DNA of 64,000 bases from Tetrapyrgos nigripes (taxonomy: Eukaryota; Basidiomycota; Agaricomycetes; Agaricales; Campanellaceae), in contig JAACJM010000080.1 of the NCBI GenBank assembly GCA_013368315.1, positions 62,001 to 126,000 on the forward strand, in the 5' to 3' direction. The notes under the pieces are model-generated. The model saw only the letters and a list, made by a program, of their open reading frames with translations. It was not told the DNA's origin and did not search any database. The position numbers and the translations under genes were made by a program. Of this stretch, positions 1 to 11,452 are shown piece after piece (the stretch's first letter is position 1; every line of letters starts with the position of its first letter).

Positions 1-155
1 GGAAGTGATTGGCAAGTGCTAAATGAGTGCTGTCAACTGTTTGATTCTGGATTCCGAATCAGAAATTAGTGGTAAAATCTCGAGAAAATTGTATATTTAA
101 ATTGCATAGCCACGCACAGAAGCCTCAGGTTATAAGAACAAGTCCCTAAAGGACC
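1..155 (+). repeat. CGTAAC-ended MITE-like repeat, copy a (left-truncated by window edge)
   Basis: Matches the units at 24303-24505 (same strand) and 8888-9083 (opposite strand): a block around AAATGAGYGCTGTCAACTG, an AT-rich middle and the end GGACCTCGTAAC. No coding potential was seen. The following 131 bases up to the copia insertion also loosely match DNA downstream of the 24.3-kb copy, so the repeated unit may be larger than the MITE. Confidence 0.6.
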
Positions 156-291
156 TCGTAACGCTGGAACCCTCATGGATGGTGAGCAGCAATGAGCAAT
201 GACGGGCATCAAATGGCAGACCACGCATTTTTGTGGCAACAGCCGGTGACTGGTGATGAAATGGCACTAGTAGTGAAGAAATGGCATACCG

Positions 292-627
292 TATGAGAAT
301 AAATGAATATGAGGACACTTGTTAAACAAGCGAGGTGACGAATACTATTGTGGCTCTAGAGGTATAGACAGTAAACTACTAAGTATTTATACTGTTGGCT
401 ACTGTGGCTACGCGAGTCTGTAAATATAACACTGTGGAGAAAGGCGGATACTACGATGTAATGTCTGATATCAGTTCGGAGTCAACAATGTAAGAAACAA
501 TGTAAGTACAGAGTAGTACAGAAAGTAGGTGGTGCATATGTGGATACAAGTGGATCGTGTATACTAGAAGGTGGAGAGAAAGATAAGATTGTTCATTGTA
601 AGTATGATTCAATATAAAATTCCAACA
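292..627 (-). repeat. 3' LTR of copia-1
   Basis: 336-bp direct repeat of 5473-5808, about 96 percent identical by direct comparison. On the minus strand it begins TGTTGGAAT and ends CTCATA. Nine of the 13 mismatches lie at CpG, TpG or CpA positions. Confidence 0.95.
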
Positions 628-641
628 CTCCTCCTTAAACC

Positions 642-3600
642 TTTGTGAGTCCCATAGACGAAGCGAAGTGTTTGGCTTTAAGAGATGGTAAAGCCTTAGT
701 GAAAATGTCGGTGGTCATTTTGTCGGTAGGGCAGTATGTAAGTCGAATTTTGCCTTCTTCAATGACGTAGCAAATAAAGTGATATCGGATGTTGATGTGT
801 TTGGTGCGAGCATGATAACAGTCATCCTTAGCAAGTGCGATAGCCGATTGGTTCTCTGAGTGAATAAGAATGGGATCAGTGATAGATCCAAAGATTTCGG
901 ATATGAAGTTCCAAGTCCATATGGCTTCCTTGGCAGGGTGAGATAGAGCGATCTATTCAGCTTTGGTAGTGGAGAGTGAGATTATGTCTTGTTGTTTAGA
1001 AGACCAAGATATAGCTCCGCCATTAAGCATGAAGACGTAACCAGATATGGTGTGTCGGTCTTCATTAGACATTCCATCTGCATCTGAATAACCAATAATG
1101 TCCGTCTGCTTCTTTCCACAAGTCAACCAATGATCCTTTGTTGATTTGAGATAAGCGAATACACGTCATAAAGCATTCCAGTGTGTGATGCCTGGATTAT
1201 GAGCGAATCGGGCAAGTTGTGAAACTGGATAAGCGAGATCTGGGTGTGTAGCATTTCATAGATATTGTAGAGTGCCTAAAGCTTCTCGATATGGTTTGTC
1301 ACGCATCTGGGCAATTTCTTCGATGGTAGTAGGACTTTGTGATGTTGATAAGCGAGTATGTGGATCAAATGGTATAGAGACGGGTTTAGTGTCAGTGAAT
1401 CTGTAATGTGCGATGATGGAGTCGATGTAGGATTGTTGTGACATTTGGAGTGTGTGTTCCTACCTGTTCCTGCATATTTCAATTCCTAGCATCCAATGTA
1501 ATTCTCCTGCATCTGTTACTTCTACCTTCTCTTTAATCTTCTTTTTCAACTTCTCAGTAACCAATGTCATGTCATCGACGTGAATGAATAGAATGATAAA
1601 TGGATTAAGTCGGTAAAGGACAGCATGATCAAATTTAGAGCGTGTGAGTCTGATGTCCTTCATGATTTCGCAGAATCGTAGATACCAACGGCATCCAGCT
1701 TGTTTGAGTCCATAGAGAGCTAATCGAAGACGGAGTACTTGACCAGGTTTGACTCCTGTCATCTCAATGCTGGGAGGTGGTTTCATGAATATGTTTTCAT
1801 TGGGATCGGTTTTGCTGTAAAGGTATGCTGATTTGACATGTTATGATATGCTGCGATGGATAAAATGATGCGTCCTGATGTCATCTTGGCGACTCATGCG
1901 AATGTTTCATCTGGGAAATAATCGACTTCTGGGATTTGGTTGTATCCATGTACAGCAAGTCGTGCTCGATGTTCCTTGACCTTTCCATGTTCGTCCTTCT
2001 TCGTCCTAAATGTTGGCGTTTGATGGTGCATAGACTGGAATGAATGTTCCTCATTCCTTATGCCTCCTCATTTCCTCTTCCATGGCTTCCTTCCATTTGG
2101 GCCAATCTGGTTGTCGTTTTGCTTCTGCAACTGAAAGTGGGTCATAAGCTTCAAGTTCTGATGTAACCTGAGCGAGACTAGCGGTAAGCAAATTGGTGGA
2201 TTTTACTCCTCCTGTCTTCTTCATCATAGATCTGGTGATAGGTCTTCTACCTGTGACGATTTCAGGTGGAATGATGATCTCGGGTGCAATAGGTTCAGTA
2301 ATTTCGATGACGGGATCAATTGTATCCAACTCAGGGACCTTTTGTTCCAAATTGATGAAATCATTATCCTCCTCCTCACTGAGTTGGATTGGTTGATTTG
2401 TGAATTGGATGTTCCGTTCTATGGTGATGGATTTCTTCTTCGGCCAATATATATAGTAACCCTGGGATTCCTTCTCTGGTCCTAACCAACGTCCTTCAAC
2501 TGCTTGATCTTCCAATTTGTTGGGTTTTGGAGTGCGCTTAACATAAAAGATAGAGCCAAATGGATGAAGATCTGAGATATCTGGAATAGTTCCTAATTGT
2601 TTTTCGTATGGAGTCTTCATGTGGATAGCTTTGTGTGGGTTAGGGTTCAAAATGTAGGTTGCATAGAGCATAGCCATGCCCCACAACCATTTCAGTAAAC
2701 ATGATGAGATTTCTTTCTGCAATACCGTTCTGCTCTGGCATATCGTGTACTGTGAGTTTCCTTTCTGTTTCTTTTCCTTCCAAATACTGTGTGAATTCTC
2801 CTCCTAGAAATTCTCCTCCTTGATCCGACTGCAGAATTTTGATGATAATGTTGAATTGGGTTTCGAGGGTGGTCTGGAAGATGACATATTTGGTAAATGA
2901 TTCGTCTTTAGGGCGCAGTAGAGGGCTTTCTAGCCAGTATGTGGCATCATCGATAAGCATGAGTGAATACTCCTGGTGGTTGATAGTTCTGACTGATGCT
3001 GGTCCCCAGATGTCCATGTGCATTCTGTCTCCAAAGTTCTCGGCACATGGAGTAAGACATAATTTTGGAATAGTGAGACGAGCTCCTTTGGCACACATAC
3101 ATACAATGCATTCAATCTGCTGCATTTTGTTCGGATCAAGACGTAATCCTTTAACTGCATTGTTTCCGAATAAGGTTTCAATGTATTGATAACTCTGGTG
3201 ACCAGTAGCGCAATGGGCTTCGTATAAGGATAGGGTGTGGTTGGTAACAGAATAAGCATTTTCATGCTCAATGATTTGGTAAAGCCCATGCACTTTTGGA
3301 ATGTGAGTGACGTTACGACCTTGTTTCAAGATAACCATGATTCCTCCTTCAATATGAATGTTGTACCCTGCGTCATCCAATTTACCCAATGATACTAGCG
3401 TGTTTGGCATGTCTGGACAATAGAGTGTGTCACATAAGGGTAAGAAGTGAGGTTTCTCCTTCGTATCAACTGTTTTGATGTGTAGGATGCCTTTCCCTTG
3501 GGATGTGAATGTATCGGAGTTAGCTGCTTGGATTCGACTAGTGGGAATAGTCTGATAGTTTCATAATTGATCTCGGAGTGGGGACATGTGGGATGAGCAT

Positions 3601-3884
3601 CCAGAATTGAATAGAATCAGCGGAGTATGTTCCAATGCTACGAAAGCTGCTTCCTTGGCTATGTCAGAGCAATCGATAGTGGGGTGATCAATGGAATCTT
3701 CGATCTCTGGAATTTCAATGGCCATCCAACTTCCTTCATCACTATCTTCTTCGTTCTTTTCTCTGGTGCTACTTGCTGTATCTCTTCCTTTTCCATTCCT
3801 TTGTCCATTTTCCCCATTCTTCTTATCTTCTCTGTAACTCCTATCATCTCGGTGTTCTCTGGCAACGTTAGCACGCTGCATGCG
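642..3884 (-). pseudogene. copia-1 pol remnant (protease, integrase, RT, RNase H)
   Basis: Minus-strand open fragments follow copia order. The protease motif near 3600 reads NSG where the catalytic DSG is expected. Next come a GAG-pre-integrase and integrase core (3410-2640), the integrase C-terminus with the hinge to RT (2722-2051), an RT palm fragment with LYGLKQAG and HVDD (1786-1460), and the RT/RNase H junction (1444-1256). The stretch from 1255 to 642 matches RNase H only in scattered pieces. Frameshifts and stops separate all blocks. The family encodes the enzymes for reverse transcription and integration; here the product cannot be made. Replacement of the protease aspartate is a further inactivating change. 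Confidence 0.9.
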
Positions 3885-5437
3885 CTTAGATGGACAATTC
3901 TTGGAGAAATGACCAAGTCCTCCACAGTTGTAACAGCTGGGTTCCTCCCTTGTTGAGTTGTTGCCTTACCAATTTCCTCCTGCTCCACCTTGGCCTCTTC
4001 CTCTGAAATTTCCTTGACCTCTGAATGATGATCCTCCTTGGCTTCCTCTGCTATTTCCTCTGCCTCTTCCTCCTCTTCCCCTAAATCCGCCATGCCCTCT
4101 GCCTCAGAAGTTCTCGTTAGAATAGTTCACCAATTCTTGTGATTTATTGGAGCTTGAAGCGAAGTTCTTGCCTTGAGCTTCTGCGCAAATGGCTGCAATC
4201 AACATTTCTGGTGTTAACTTGCTAGGTTCTTCTCTATAGACAGTGATGAGGGCTTTGACGGTAGCTTGATACATATCGGAGTAGAAGAGATGATGGCTGA
4301 TTTGAATTGGGAATCAGGGATGGTAACTCCACAATCGGCTAGTTCATCCATGATAGCAATGAGATTGTCAAGGTGTTTACCAACTTTAGCTGGGTTGGTA
4401 CAAGTGAGGAAGAAAAGTCGCTTTTCCAAGCTGGCTTCGGTGAGTGGATCCTTTGTGTCATAATCCTGCTTCAATGCATCCCACAACTCCTTCGATGTCG
4501 GCTTGTTCTTGTAACACCTAAAAGTGGTGTCTGGTAGTGTGCCGATAATGCTGTTCAACAGGTCTTTATCCTGCTGTTGTTGATCTGCTGCTGATGTGGG
4601 TTCTGTGGTTAGATACTTATCGTATCCAATAGATCCTGCTGCCCTCTGTACTCTCGTTACCCATGTACTCCAATTAGATCTGTCCTTCTCGAGTTTTGTA
4701 ACTTTATTGAATGCTTTGGTTGCCTTAGACATGTTGTCGTCTGAATCTGAATCTGAATCAATTGTATCGTCTGGATCAGATGGATCGGGATCTGGATTGG
4801 ATGGTGGAGAAGGTGAGCTGGGTGGATTAGGATGTGGTTCTGGATCGGGATTTGGATTGGGATCTTGTGATAGAGGATTCAGTGGAGGTGGTGTTGGATC
4901 TCTTTTCGGTGGCTGTTCTGGGGTTTCTGGTACAGATGATGACGATGGCTGTGGATCTGATGATGTGGAGGGCTGTGGCACAGCTTCTCATGGCTGTCCT
5001 GGAGGTGGAAATACAAGTGGATTCCTTGGCAGTGGTGCTGTGCGTTCTTGATGACCATTGATAAGTGGTTCTTGTCCTCTGTTTATGTGTCATCCCCAAG
5101 GATTTGGGTTTGCCTTTGGTGGTAGTGGGATAGAGTTGTAGTGATTTGGACAGGGATGAGCTGTTTTGTTGCACCGATAAAATTCTTCACTTTCTATGTC
5201 CCAAAAATGATCAATGTAGTCATCGAAGTCGTATACGTGTGCCTGATATGCACAATGGAGATCTGGTGCTGGTGGGACGTACTCTTGTGGTCTGGGACTG
5301 CCTCTCCTAGACTGGTTTCTAGATCCTGACTGTGATCTAGTTTTCTGTTTGGGGTTGTCGACCCTGGGTGCTGGCGATCCATGCCTTGAGCTGTAGCATT
5401 GTGAGCTACTAGTCATACAACGTCGAGAGCTAGACAA
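3885..5437 (-). pseudogene. copia-1 gag remnant
   Basis: Reading starts near 5437, 35 nt inside the 5' LTR, with a Ser/Arg/Gln-rich leader. The frame is open to a TGA at 5090-5092 and another at 4988-4990, and then open again to 4214. The two blocks (5437-5090 and 4981-4214) are in the same frame, so only nonsense changes separate them, and both TGA codons fit CGA-to-TGA change. A proline-rich segment is followed by a typical copia capsid block. A CX2CX4HX4C zinc knuckle (CYNCGGLGHFSKNC) lies at about 3894-3944 in another frame. Confidence 0.85.
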
Positions 5438-5459
5438 TGAGATATGATTAGGCTAGGGT

Positions 5460-5472
5460 GGGGCCCATAACC
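5460..5472 (-). other. Primer-binding site of copia-1 (initiator tRNA anticodon region)
   Basis: Directly inside the 5' LTR the minus strand reads GGTTATGGGCCCC. This is complementary to the anticodon arm of eukaryotic initiator tRNA-Met (GGGCCCAUAACC), the half-tRNA primer use known from Drosophila copia. The same 13 bases occur in copia-2. Confidence 0.8.
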
Positions 5473-5808
5473 TATGAGAATAAATGAATATGAGGACACT
5501 TGTTAAACAAGCGAGGCGACAAATACTATTGTGGCTCTAGAGGTATAGACAGTAAACTACTAAGTATTTATACTATTGGCTACTGTGGCTATGTGAGTCC
5601 GTAAATATAACACTGTGGAGAAAGGCGGATACTACGATGTAATGTCTGATATCAGTTCAGAGTCAACAATGTAAGAAACGATGTAAGTACAGAGTAGTAC
5701 AGAAAGTAGGTGGTGCATATGTGAATACAAGTGGATCGTGTATACTAGAAGGTGGAGAGAAAGATAAGATCATTCATTGTAAGTATAGTTCAATATAAAA
5801 TTCCAACA
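5473..5808 (-). repeat. 5' LTR of copia-1
   Basis: 336 bp, partner of 292-627. It ends TTCCAACA on the plus strand, directly followed by the TACCG duplication. Confidence 0.95.
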
Positions 5809-5813
5809 TACCG

Positions 5814-5913
5814 GCATGACTGGAGCTTGCCGACTGAATAGGAGACGCATCAAGCACAGCCACACATGGGAGTGTCAGGTTATGAGAACGAGACCCTAAA
5901 GGGCCTCGTAATT
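5814..5913 (+). repeat. Short dispersed repeat with GGGCCTCGTAA end (copy b)
   Basis: About 100 bp closely similar to 38190-38288. It shares GCATGACTGGAGCTTGC, GACTGAATAGGAGACGCATC and the end CCTAAAGGGCCTCGTAA. Its start is interrupted by copia-1, which used TACCG within this repeat. Confidence 0.65.
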
Positions 5914-7656
5914 AGAGTACTTACCTTCATATTAGAGTCAGGAGTACAGGTGTATAAGGAATGAATGGTCTAAATTAGTATATATAGCACTTCACACAGA
6001 AGTAAACAATTAGTTGGTCATGACGTGACTTCAGGCTATGCCGTCTTAACGATTTTGATTGCGTAGAGCTCACGGGAACCTTCCATTTTTGTTAGGCTGA
6101 GCTCTCCTACTGCGTCCAATACCTGAATCGGGACTGCCAGGCCTCTCCTCAGTTGCATACACCGACTACGGCCTACTCCTTGCATGGAACCTTCTGTTTG
6201 GATACTCGGAATGCTTCCCTTTGATTTCCATTCGTGTGGTCTCAGCTCTCCTTTAGGTCAACACTTATTCCTTTGATGCTTTTCCAATTTGGGAGGGCAG
6301 GTTTGGGATTTATCCATAATACAAATCTCCTCTTCAGAACTCTACCAACCTCAAGGAAACAGAGGATTTGTGAAAGATACTTCCTCAACTGAAAGGATAC
6401 CAACATTGTTTGGGAAACCACCACGGTCCCTCTGGACAAATTGAATTGGAGAGTCTTGGCGAGCGAGATATTGTAGAGGACTTTGATGATTGATGGTTGC
6501 GTACATATATACATCATGGCATATTCTATCATCGCATTTGTAATTTTGTTATGAGGCCTCTTAATGGCCGAGTTAACTTAGGTAGACTTTTTGCAATCTT
6601 CCCATGCCTGCAGATTTATTTTGCGGTCTGGACCGGGTCCAAGGACTATGTAATGATGTCAACAACCATGATGTCATGCCAGCGTCGTGCTTCATGGGAT
6701 ATACAGTGCGTCCACGGCTTTCTCTCTGGAAGTATAGTCATACTATCCGCTGTTTGCCTGCACTCACCGCCCTACTTCCTCAGCCTCGACGCCCTCGTAA
6801 TTCTTGCCTCTCCATTGTCCATTTAATTTACCTTAGAAATCATTTTCATGGTTTCAAACTCCGAGTCCCACCACTATTAGCTGGCGCTCATCAAGCACTC
6901 ATTCGGAGTCATCTGGCATGATGGTCGAGAATCTTATGACGTTGTAAATGGTTTGCTTGGACCAGCTGTAACCAATGTGTCCTTGTCTTCTCCCTGTTCC
7001 TCACTGCACCCAGGTCCTTCACCAGTGTTCTGCTCATGATTCCTGCACTTTTCAACCTACACAATACCAGGGTTGGTCATAGACTAACTAATACCCGTCA
7101 GTTCAAACCAAAGTCTGGACTCTGTCAATGCTGGTCTATACCATGGTCGACAGATAACTGAGGAAAGATTCCTACAGGGTGTTTGCCACCCAGAATGGCA
7201 AGGCTAGAAATGGCCAACTGCAGCCAGATGCCATCAGGCAATGGCATGTTCCAGCAAGGCCTGATCTACTTATTGATCAACCAGTGTCAATCGGCTAAAC
7301 CCAAAATATATAGTCCAGACCATAGTCAATAGTTGAGCATTGACTCTCTTCACTTTGCCCTCCTTCTCCCCATCTCGTATGCATGTTGCTGGAGCCAGAC
7401 CCAGTTTTTACCAACATTCCCTCCAGTTGGTTGCCAGTGGGTAATTGTAGACTATATACCTGAGGGAAGCCAAAATGTGTCACAATGATTGTGCACAGAT
7501 AAGTGCAGTCTGTTTAAACTGCAATCAGTGTTCACTGCTCTTCATTCACTGTTATGCTTAATACCATACTTATTTTTCTGATAATACTCTGACAGTAGCA
7601 ATTACATACTTAATTTAAGAATATTGTGATATTAGTAGACTGTATTGACGGAAAGA
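5914..7656. other. Intergenic; one weak minus-strand ORF
   Basis: No recognised gene. A 96-codon minus ORF at 6242-6532 reads smoothly in its C-terminal half (QLRKYLSQILCF, RRFVLWINPKPALPNWKS) and could be an exon of a lost gene. Neither splice sites nor a family could be assigned. The rest looks non-coding. Confidence 0.3.
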
Positions 7657-8514
7657 GGCCTTGTAATTTGCCATGCGAAGCAGTGGCCCCTTTCCCCAGT
7701 ACTTGTATTAGAAGTCTGACCGTCCTTTCCATCCTGACCAGTTGCAAACCTCGACCCTATCAGAGGTGATCCCGTCTGATGAGCCCTGATTCGACATGAC
7801 CACCTACCCATGCAACCTGATCACGCAGTCAGGCCTGATCAGACAATTGCACTTTTTCCGACAGATGGAAGGTGTTGGATATGCAGTGAAAGCAGCAAAA
7901 TCCCAGGATGGGTCAAGGAGGCCAATCCATTTGGCAAAAGGAGCTTCAACCTCATCTAGTGATGAACTCTCATACGCTGAGCCAACATCAGTTCCTGTTG
8001 ATCAATAGCTAGTTGAGGAATTCACATCTGATATTTCAGCTTTTTCCAACTTGCCTTCACTCGATGAAGTACTCGTGGCAGCCGGCGACCTGCTCCAAGA
8101 GACAGCAAAAGTCTTCAAGAGCAAAAAAAGGAGGAACAAGCTATTAAACAGGGATGATCTATGAGAGTTCAACAAACAGACCAAGATCCTGTCAGAATTG
8201 ATCTCCTCTCGTCAGAGCCACTCTGTATCATCTTCCTTCTCCTTCTATCAGACGTGTGACAAGGTCACAGAGCAATCCTCGTACTCCTCCTTTGAGCTGC
8301 ACAACTTCTTTACTTTCAACCATTTCATTTACCTCTGCATCTGCTCTTAAGTGAAAATCCAAACATACACCAAAGGCAGTCATCATATCTCCAAGAGCTG
8401 GCTCAATAGCACCTTCCACAAAACCCTGAATGAAGTCTATTTTCGATGGTGTGGAGCTCCCATCATTGAAATCCACCTCTAGGGCTGTTCACACGTACCC
8501 ATATACAGTTATGG

Positions 8515-8518
8515 CCTC

Positions 8519-8553
<35 letters not shown>
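8515..8553. repeat. TC dinucleotide microsatellite
   Basis: About 39 bp of TC repeats with a single G interruption. Confidence 0.9.
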
Positions 8554-8887
8554 ACAAGAGGAATGCCAGGGGCCAGACAGCCCTGTCCGGCCCTCCCCAG
8601 CCCCAATCGCCTCCAAACAAAGCACAGACACGGTCAGGGACTCTAGCCCTTTCCATTCCCGGTCTTCCAATTTTTTCCATGGTCCCCACAAACTCGCCTG
8701 TCACCCTCAAACCACTCATATCTTTTGACGATGCCATCTGACAGTTCCAAATCCATCCCCATCATGTCCAGCTTCGAATTCCAGTTCTGGAGGCGCCCCA
8801 CCACTTTGCCAATATGTGTATTCTCCATCGTGATATGAGCTGTATAATCTTCTATCTGGGTTTCCAGAAATGTACCAAAGATAACAA

Positions 8888-9083
8888 TGTTACGAGGCCC
8901 TTTACAGACTCATCATTATAATATGAGGCCTCCTGTGTATAGCTATTCAATTTAGATATAAAAATTTCTCAAGATTTTCTTTCTAATTTCCATGATAGAA
9001 GCCAGTACTGTCATACTGAACAGGTGACAGCACTCATTTAGCGCTTCTTGACACTCACTCCCTGTCCTTTTGGGCCTGACAAC
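8888..9083 (-). repeat. CGTAAC-ended MITE-like repeat, copy c (inverted)
   Basis: Reverse complement of the 24303-24505 unit. It starts GTTACGAGGCCCTTTACAG and ends CCTTTTGGGCCTGAC, with the shared block TTTAGCGCTTCTTGAC. The two ends form short imperfect terminal inverted repeats (ACGAGGCCC/GGGCCTSR). Confidence 0.6.
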
Positions 9084-9087
9084 ACAT

Positions 9088-9310
9088 CTGAGCGCCCAAA
9101 GCATCACTGACACTTTGAGCGTTCTTGCTTGGTCCGTGCACTGGAAACCAACAGTACATCTGAACACCCAAAGCGTCACTAACACTTTGAGCATCAAGAT
9201 GTGCATGGACCAAGCAAACGCTTTGGGCGTTCTTGTGCACCGGGCATCAGAAATCTGCGGGTATGCCATGTGGGTACACTGCGGGTACATGCGGGTACAT
9301 TTGAGTACAC
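9088..9310. repeat. Cluster of CTTTGAGCGTT and TGCGGGTAC motifs
   Basis: ACACTTTGAGCGTTC-type motifs and their complements alternate with GGTCCATGCAC-type blocks up to about 9240. From 9246 the motif TGCGGGTA(C) repeats three times. The same motifs reappear beyond the 0.9-kb repeat at 10745-11452. Confidence 0.55.
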
Positions 9311-9346
9311 ATTACTGGGGAAAGGTGCCACTGCTTCGCATGGCAA

Positions 9347-9735
9347 ATTATGAGGCCTGTTTAAGTAAAACAGTTTCGTATGCAGTAAAAAATTCTTTTA
9401 ATTAGATAGAGCCCAATACTGTACCATTTTAATGTAACAGCGCCTTTAAATGACCTTGGATTAGAGGTATCCATAGTGATTCAGAGTCTCAGAGAGTGGC
9501 TCTTGGTGACTTTTGATGGCTTTTGAGGGAAGGTAAACGCGTCTGAACCTGGTGCATTGACAGCAATGGAGGGAAGGCAGGAATGACGTGTCAGTTGAGC
9601 GTCAGCTGAAATGGCAGTGCTTGGGCACTTCGGAGCGCTGAGGTGGCGTGTAAAAGTTAGAACCCGTGAGAAAGCTTGATACTCAATTGGGGGTCGACAT
9701 AAGTTAACTCGGCCTAAAGGGCCTCGTAACCCTTT
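9347..9735. mobile_element. Candidate 0.39-kb MITE
   Basis: The left end TTATGAGGCCTGTTTA and the right end TAAAGGGCCTCGTAA are inverted relatives of the CGTAAC-ended family. No ORF of note. Flanking duplications are not clear. Confidence 0.4.
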
Positions 9736-9791
9736 GCTTATTATGTAGAGTTCTAGTTGATTAAGCCTTCTAATTGCTCTCTTATTGTGTA

Positions 9792-10712
9792 GATAAAAAA
9801 TCCAAGAAACAAAGAAAACAATAATGTAGAATACTTACAAAATCATTGAATATATATTTCTGAGAGGCATACAAAGTAGTTCAGAGTCATAAATAAGCCG
9901 GAAGACTGTGGAATGTAAACACAGAGTCCTTGTTATCAGCCCACTGAAAGTTAGAATCATGTGTTGAGGCATTGAGGCATTGAGGTTGGTCAAGATTCAT
10001 GAGAATAATTCTTGAAATTACTGTAGCAGGCGGGTTAATATATAATGCAATACAGGCTTGCATATGTGCAATAGCCATTAGTTCTTTCCAACGGACTCTC
10101 ATAAAACATAAAGGTGAGAAATATGGTACCTTACCAGCATCCACCCAACATCTAAGTCACTTCAAATGGTTTCAAAACAAGGAATGCTGTAGCTTCTGCA
10201 CCAATAGTCAGTACCTCAACATGCTCAAAGTGTAGAAGTGAGTTTCTATTACAAATTCTACTAAACCTCAGGCTAATTTCACATTGATCTTGACTTTTCT
10301 AGGAATTGGATGTACAAATTGTCTTGGCTCAGTGATGAAGTAGAATGAGTAGGTTGTATTTACAATGAGAATTATGATGAGTATTATTCAAGTTCATGTG
10401 CAGGCCTTCATTTGAGTCTAAGGGAAATTTTGGTATATGATTCATAGAAAATTGGCATGCAGAGAATGAAAGTAGTCTCTACTGCATGCAATAGGCTTGT
10501 GGCAAAATATACAAGCTGTTTTGTAGAGAAATACTTGAGTTAGCAATGAGACTCTACTGTGGACAGGAGTAAGTGGCTGTGCTTATCCACACAAATTTGA
10601 TTTTCACTACACTTCATTGAAGTCCATTTTCTATGTACACTTTTACGCCTCTCTACTATATACAAATGCCCATATTTATGTCATACATTGTTGAACTCAA
10701 ATATTCACTGGT
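9792..10712 (+). repeat. 0.9-kb dispersed repeat, copy 1
   Basis: Direct, clearly homologous copy of 25010-25951. It lacks about 20 bp present in the other copy near 10320 and has scattered substitutions. No conserved ORF survives in both copies. Flanking GCGGGTAC-type motifs in inverted orientation suggest the body of a non-autonomous hAT-like element. Lineage assignment is inference. Confidence 0.65.
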
Positions 10713-10744
10713 ACCCGCATATTTCCCTATACTGCTTGTGCACA

Positions 10745-11153
10745 ACTGCATGCTCAAAGCTTAGGATGCAGCTGAACGCTCAAGTCATTCATGCCACTTT
10801 CAGTTTGCTCACTAAATATTTAGATTGATAGTATTTTTTATTTATTACCAGACTGGAATACAATGCTACGCTCAAGTCACACTGGTTGTAGCGCTTTGAG
10901 TGTCCAGATGTGCATGGACCAAGCAATCTGAAACCCACAGCACATCTGAACACCCAAAGCATCACATAACACTTTGAGTGTTCAGATGTGCATGGACCAA
11001 GCAGACACTTGTAGAATACAATAGCAACGCTCAAGTCGTTGCCCGTAATATCATGTAAAATACATTCCATCACGCCGTTGTATTCAGCAGAGCGCATTGC
11101 AATATAATGCTCAAGTCACCAGTGCATGATGTATCCAGACCTCTGTCTCAGGG
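10745..11153. repeat. Second CTTTGAGCGTT motif cluster
   Basis: Contains AACGCTCAAG, CCCAAAGCATCAC, ACACTTTGAGTGTTC and two copies of CAGATGTGCATGGACCAAGC. These match the cluster at 9.1 kb on the other side of the 0.9-kb repeat. Confidence 0.5.
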
Positions 11154-11452
11154 AATCTTCATTCTGCTACAATAGGCAACACTTTGAGCGTTCACGTTGA
11201 GAATTGGATTCTACTTAGATACAAATCAACGCATCTAATAGAATAAAATCTTCATTCTCCTACAACGTACAATGCTTTGAGCATTCACGTTGAGAATTGG
11301 ATTCTACTTAGATAAGACTCGACACTCAAGGCGTTGCTGGTTGCATCTAGTAGAATGAAATCTTCATTCTACAACGGGCAACGCTTGGAGCGTTCATGTT
11401 GAAAATTGGATTCTATCTAGATACAACTTGACGCTCAAGGTGTCACTGGTAC
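11154..11452. repeat. Three tandem units of 93-112 bp
   Basis: Units begin AATCTTCATTCT at 11154, 11247 and 11359. Each carries a CTTTGAGCGTTCACG-type motif, GAGAATTGGATTCTAC and TTAGATA. Units 2 and 3 end with a GACRCTCAAGG block. Confidence 0.8.

Larger units (their letters stand above)
292..5808 (-). mobile_element. Decayed Ty1/copia LTR retrotransposon (copia-1)
   Basis: A full-length element read on the minus strand: 5' LTR 5473-5808, tRNA primer site 5460-5472, gag and pol remnants, purine-rich tract about 628-641, and 3' LTR 292-627. It is flanked by the 5-bp duplication TACCG at 287-291 and 5809-5813. Both LTRs are 336 bp and start TGTTGGAAT on the minus strand. They differ at 13 positions, all transitions, without indels, so the insertion is old. 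Many frameshifts and stops break the open reading frames, so it cannot be autonomous. It sits inside another short repeat, whose right part resumes at 5814. Confidence 0.95.
7657..9358. mobile_element. Candidate 1.7-kb element bounded by 44-46-bp inverted repeats
   Basis: 7657-7702 and 9315-9358 are inverted copies sharing TTTGCCATGCGAAGCAGTGG and CCTTTCCCCAGTA. Inside are minus-strand open fragments without recognised domains (8228-8476; 8643-8828 with a helical LQNWNSKLDMMGMDLEL stretch), a TC microsatellite and an inverted CGTAAC-ended MITE. Target duplications were not identified, so the bounds are approximate. Confidence 0.4.
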
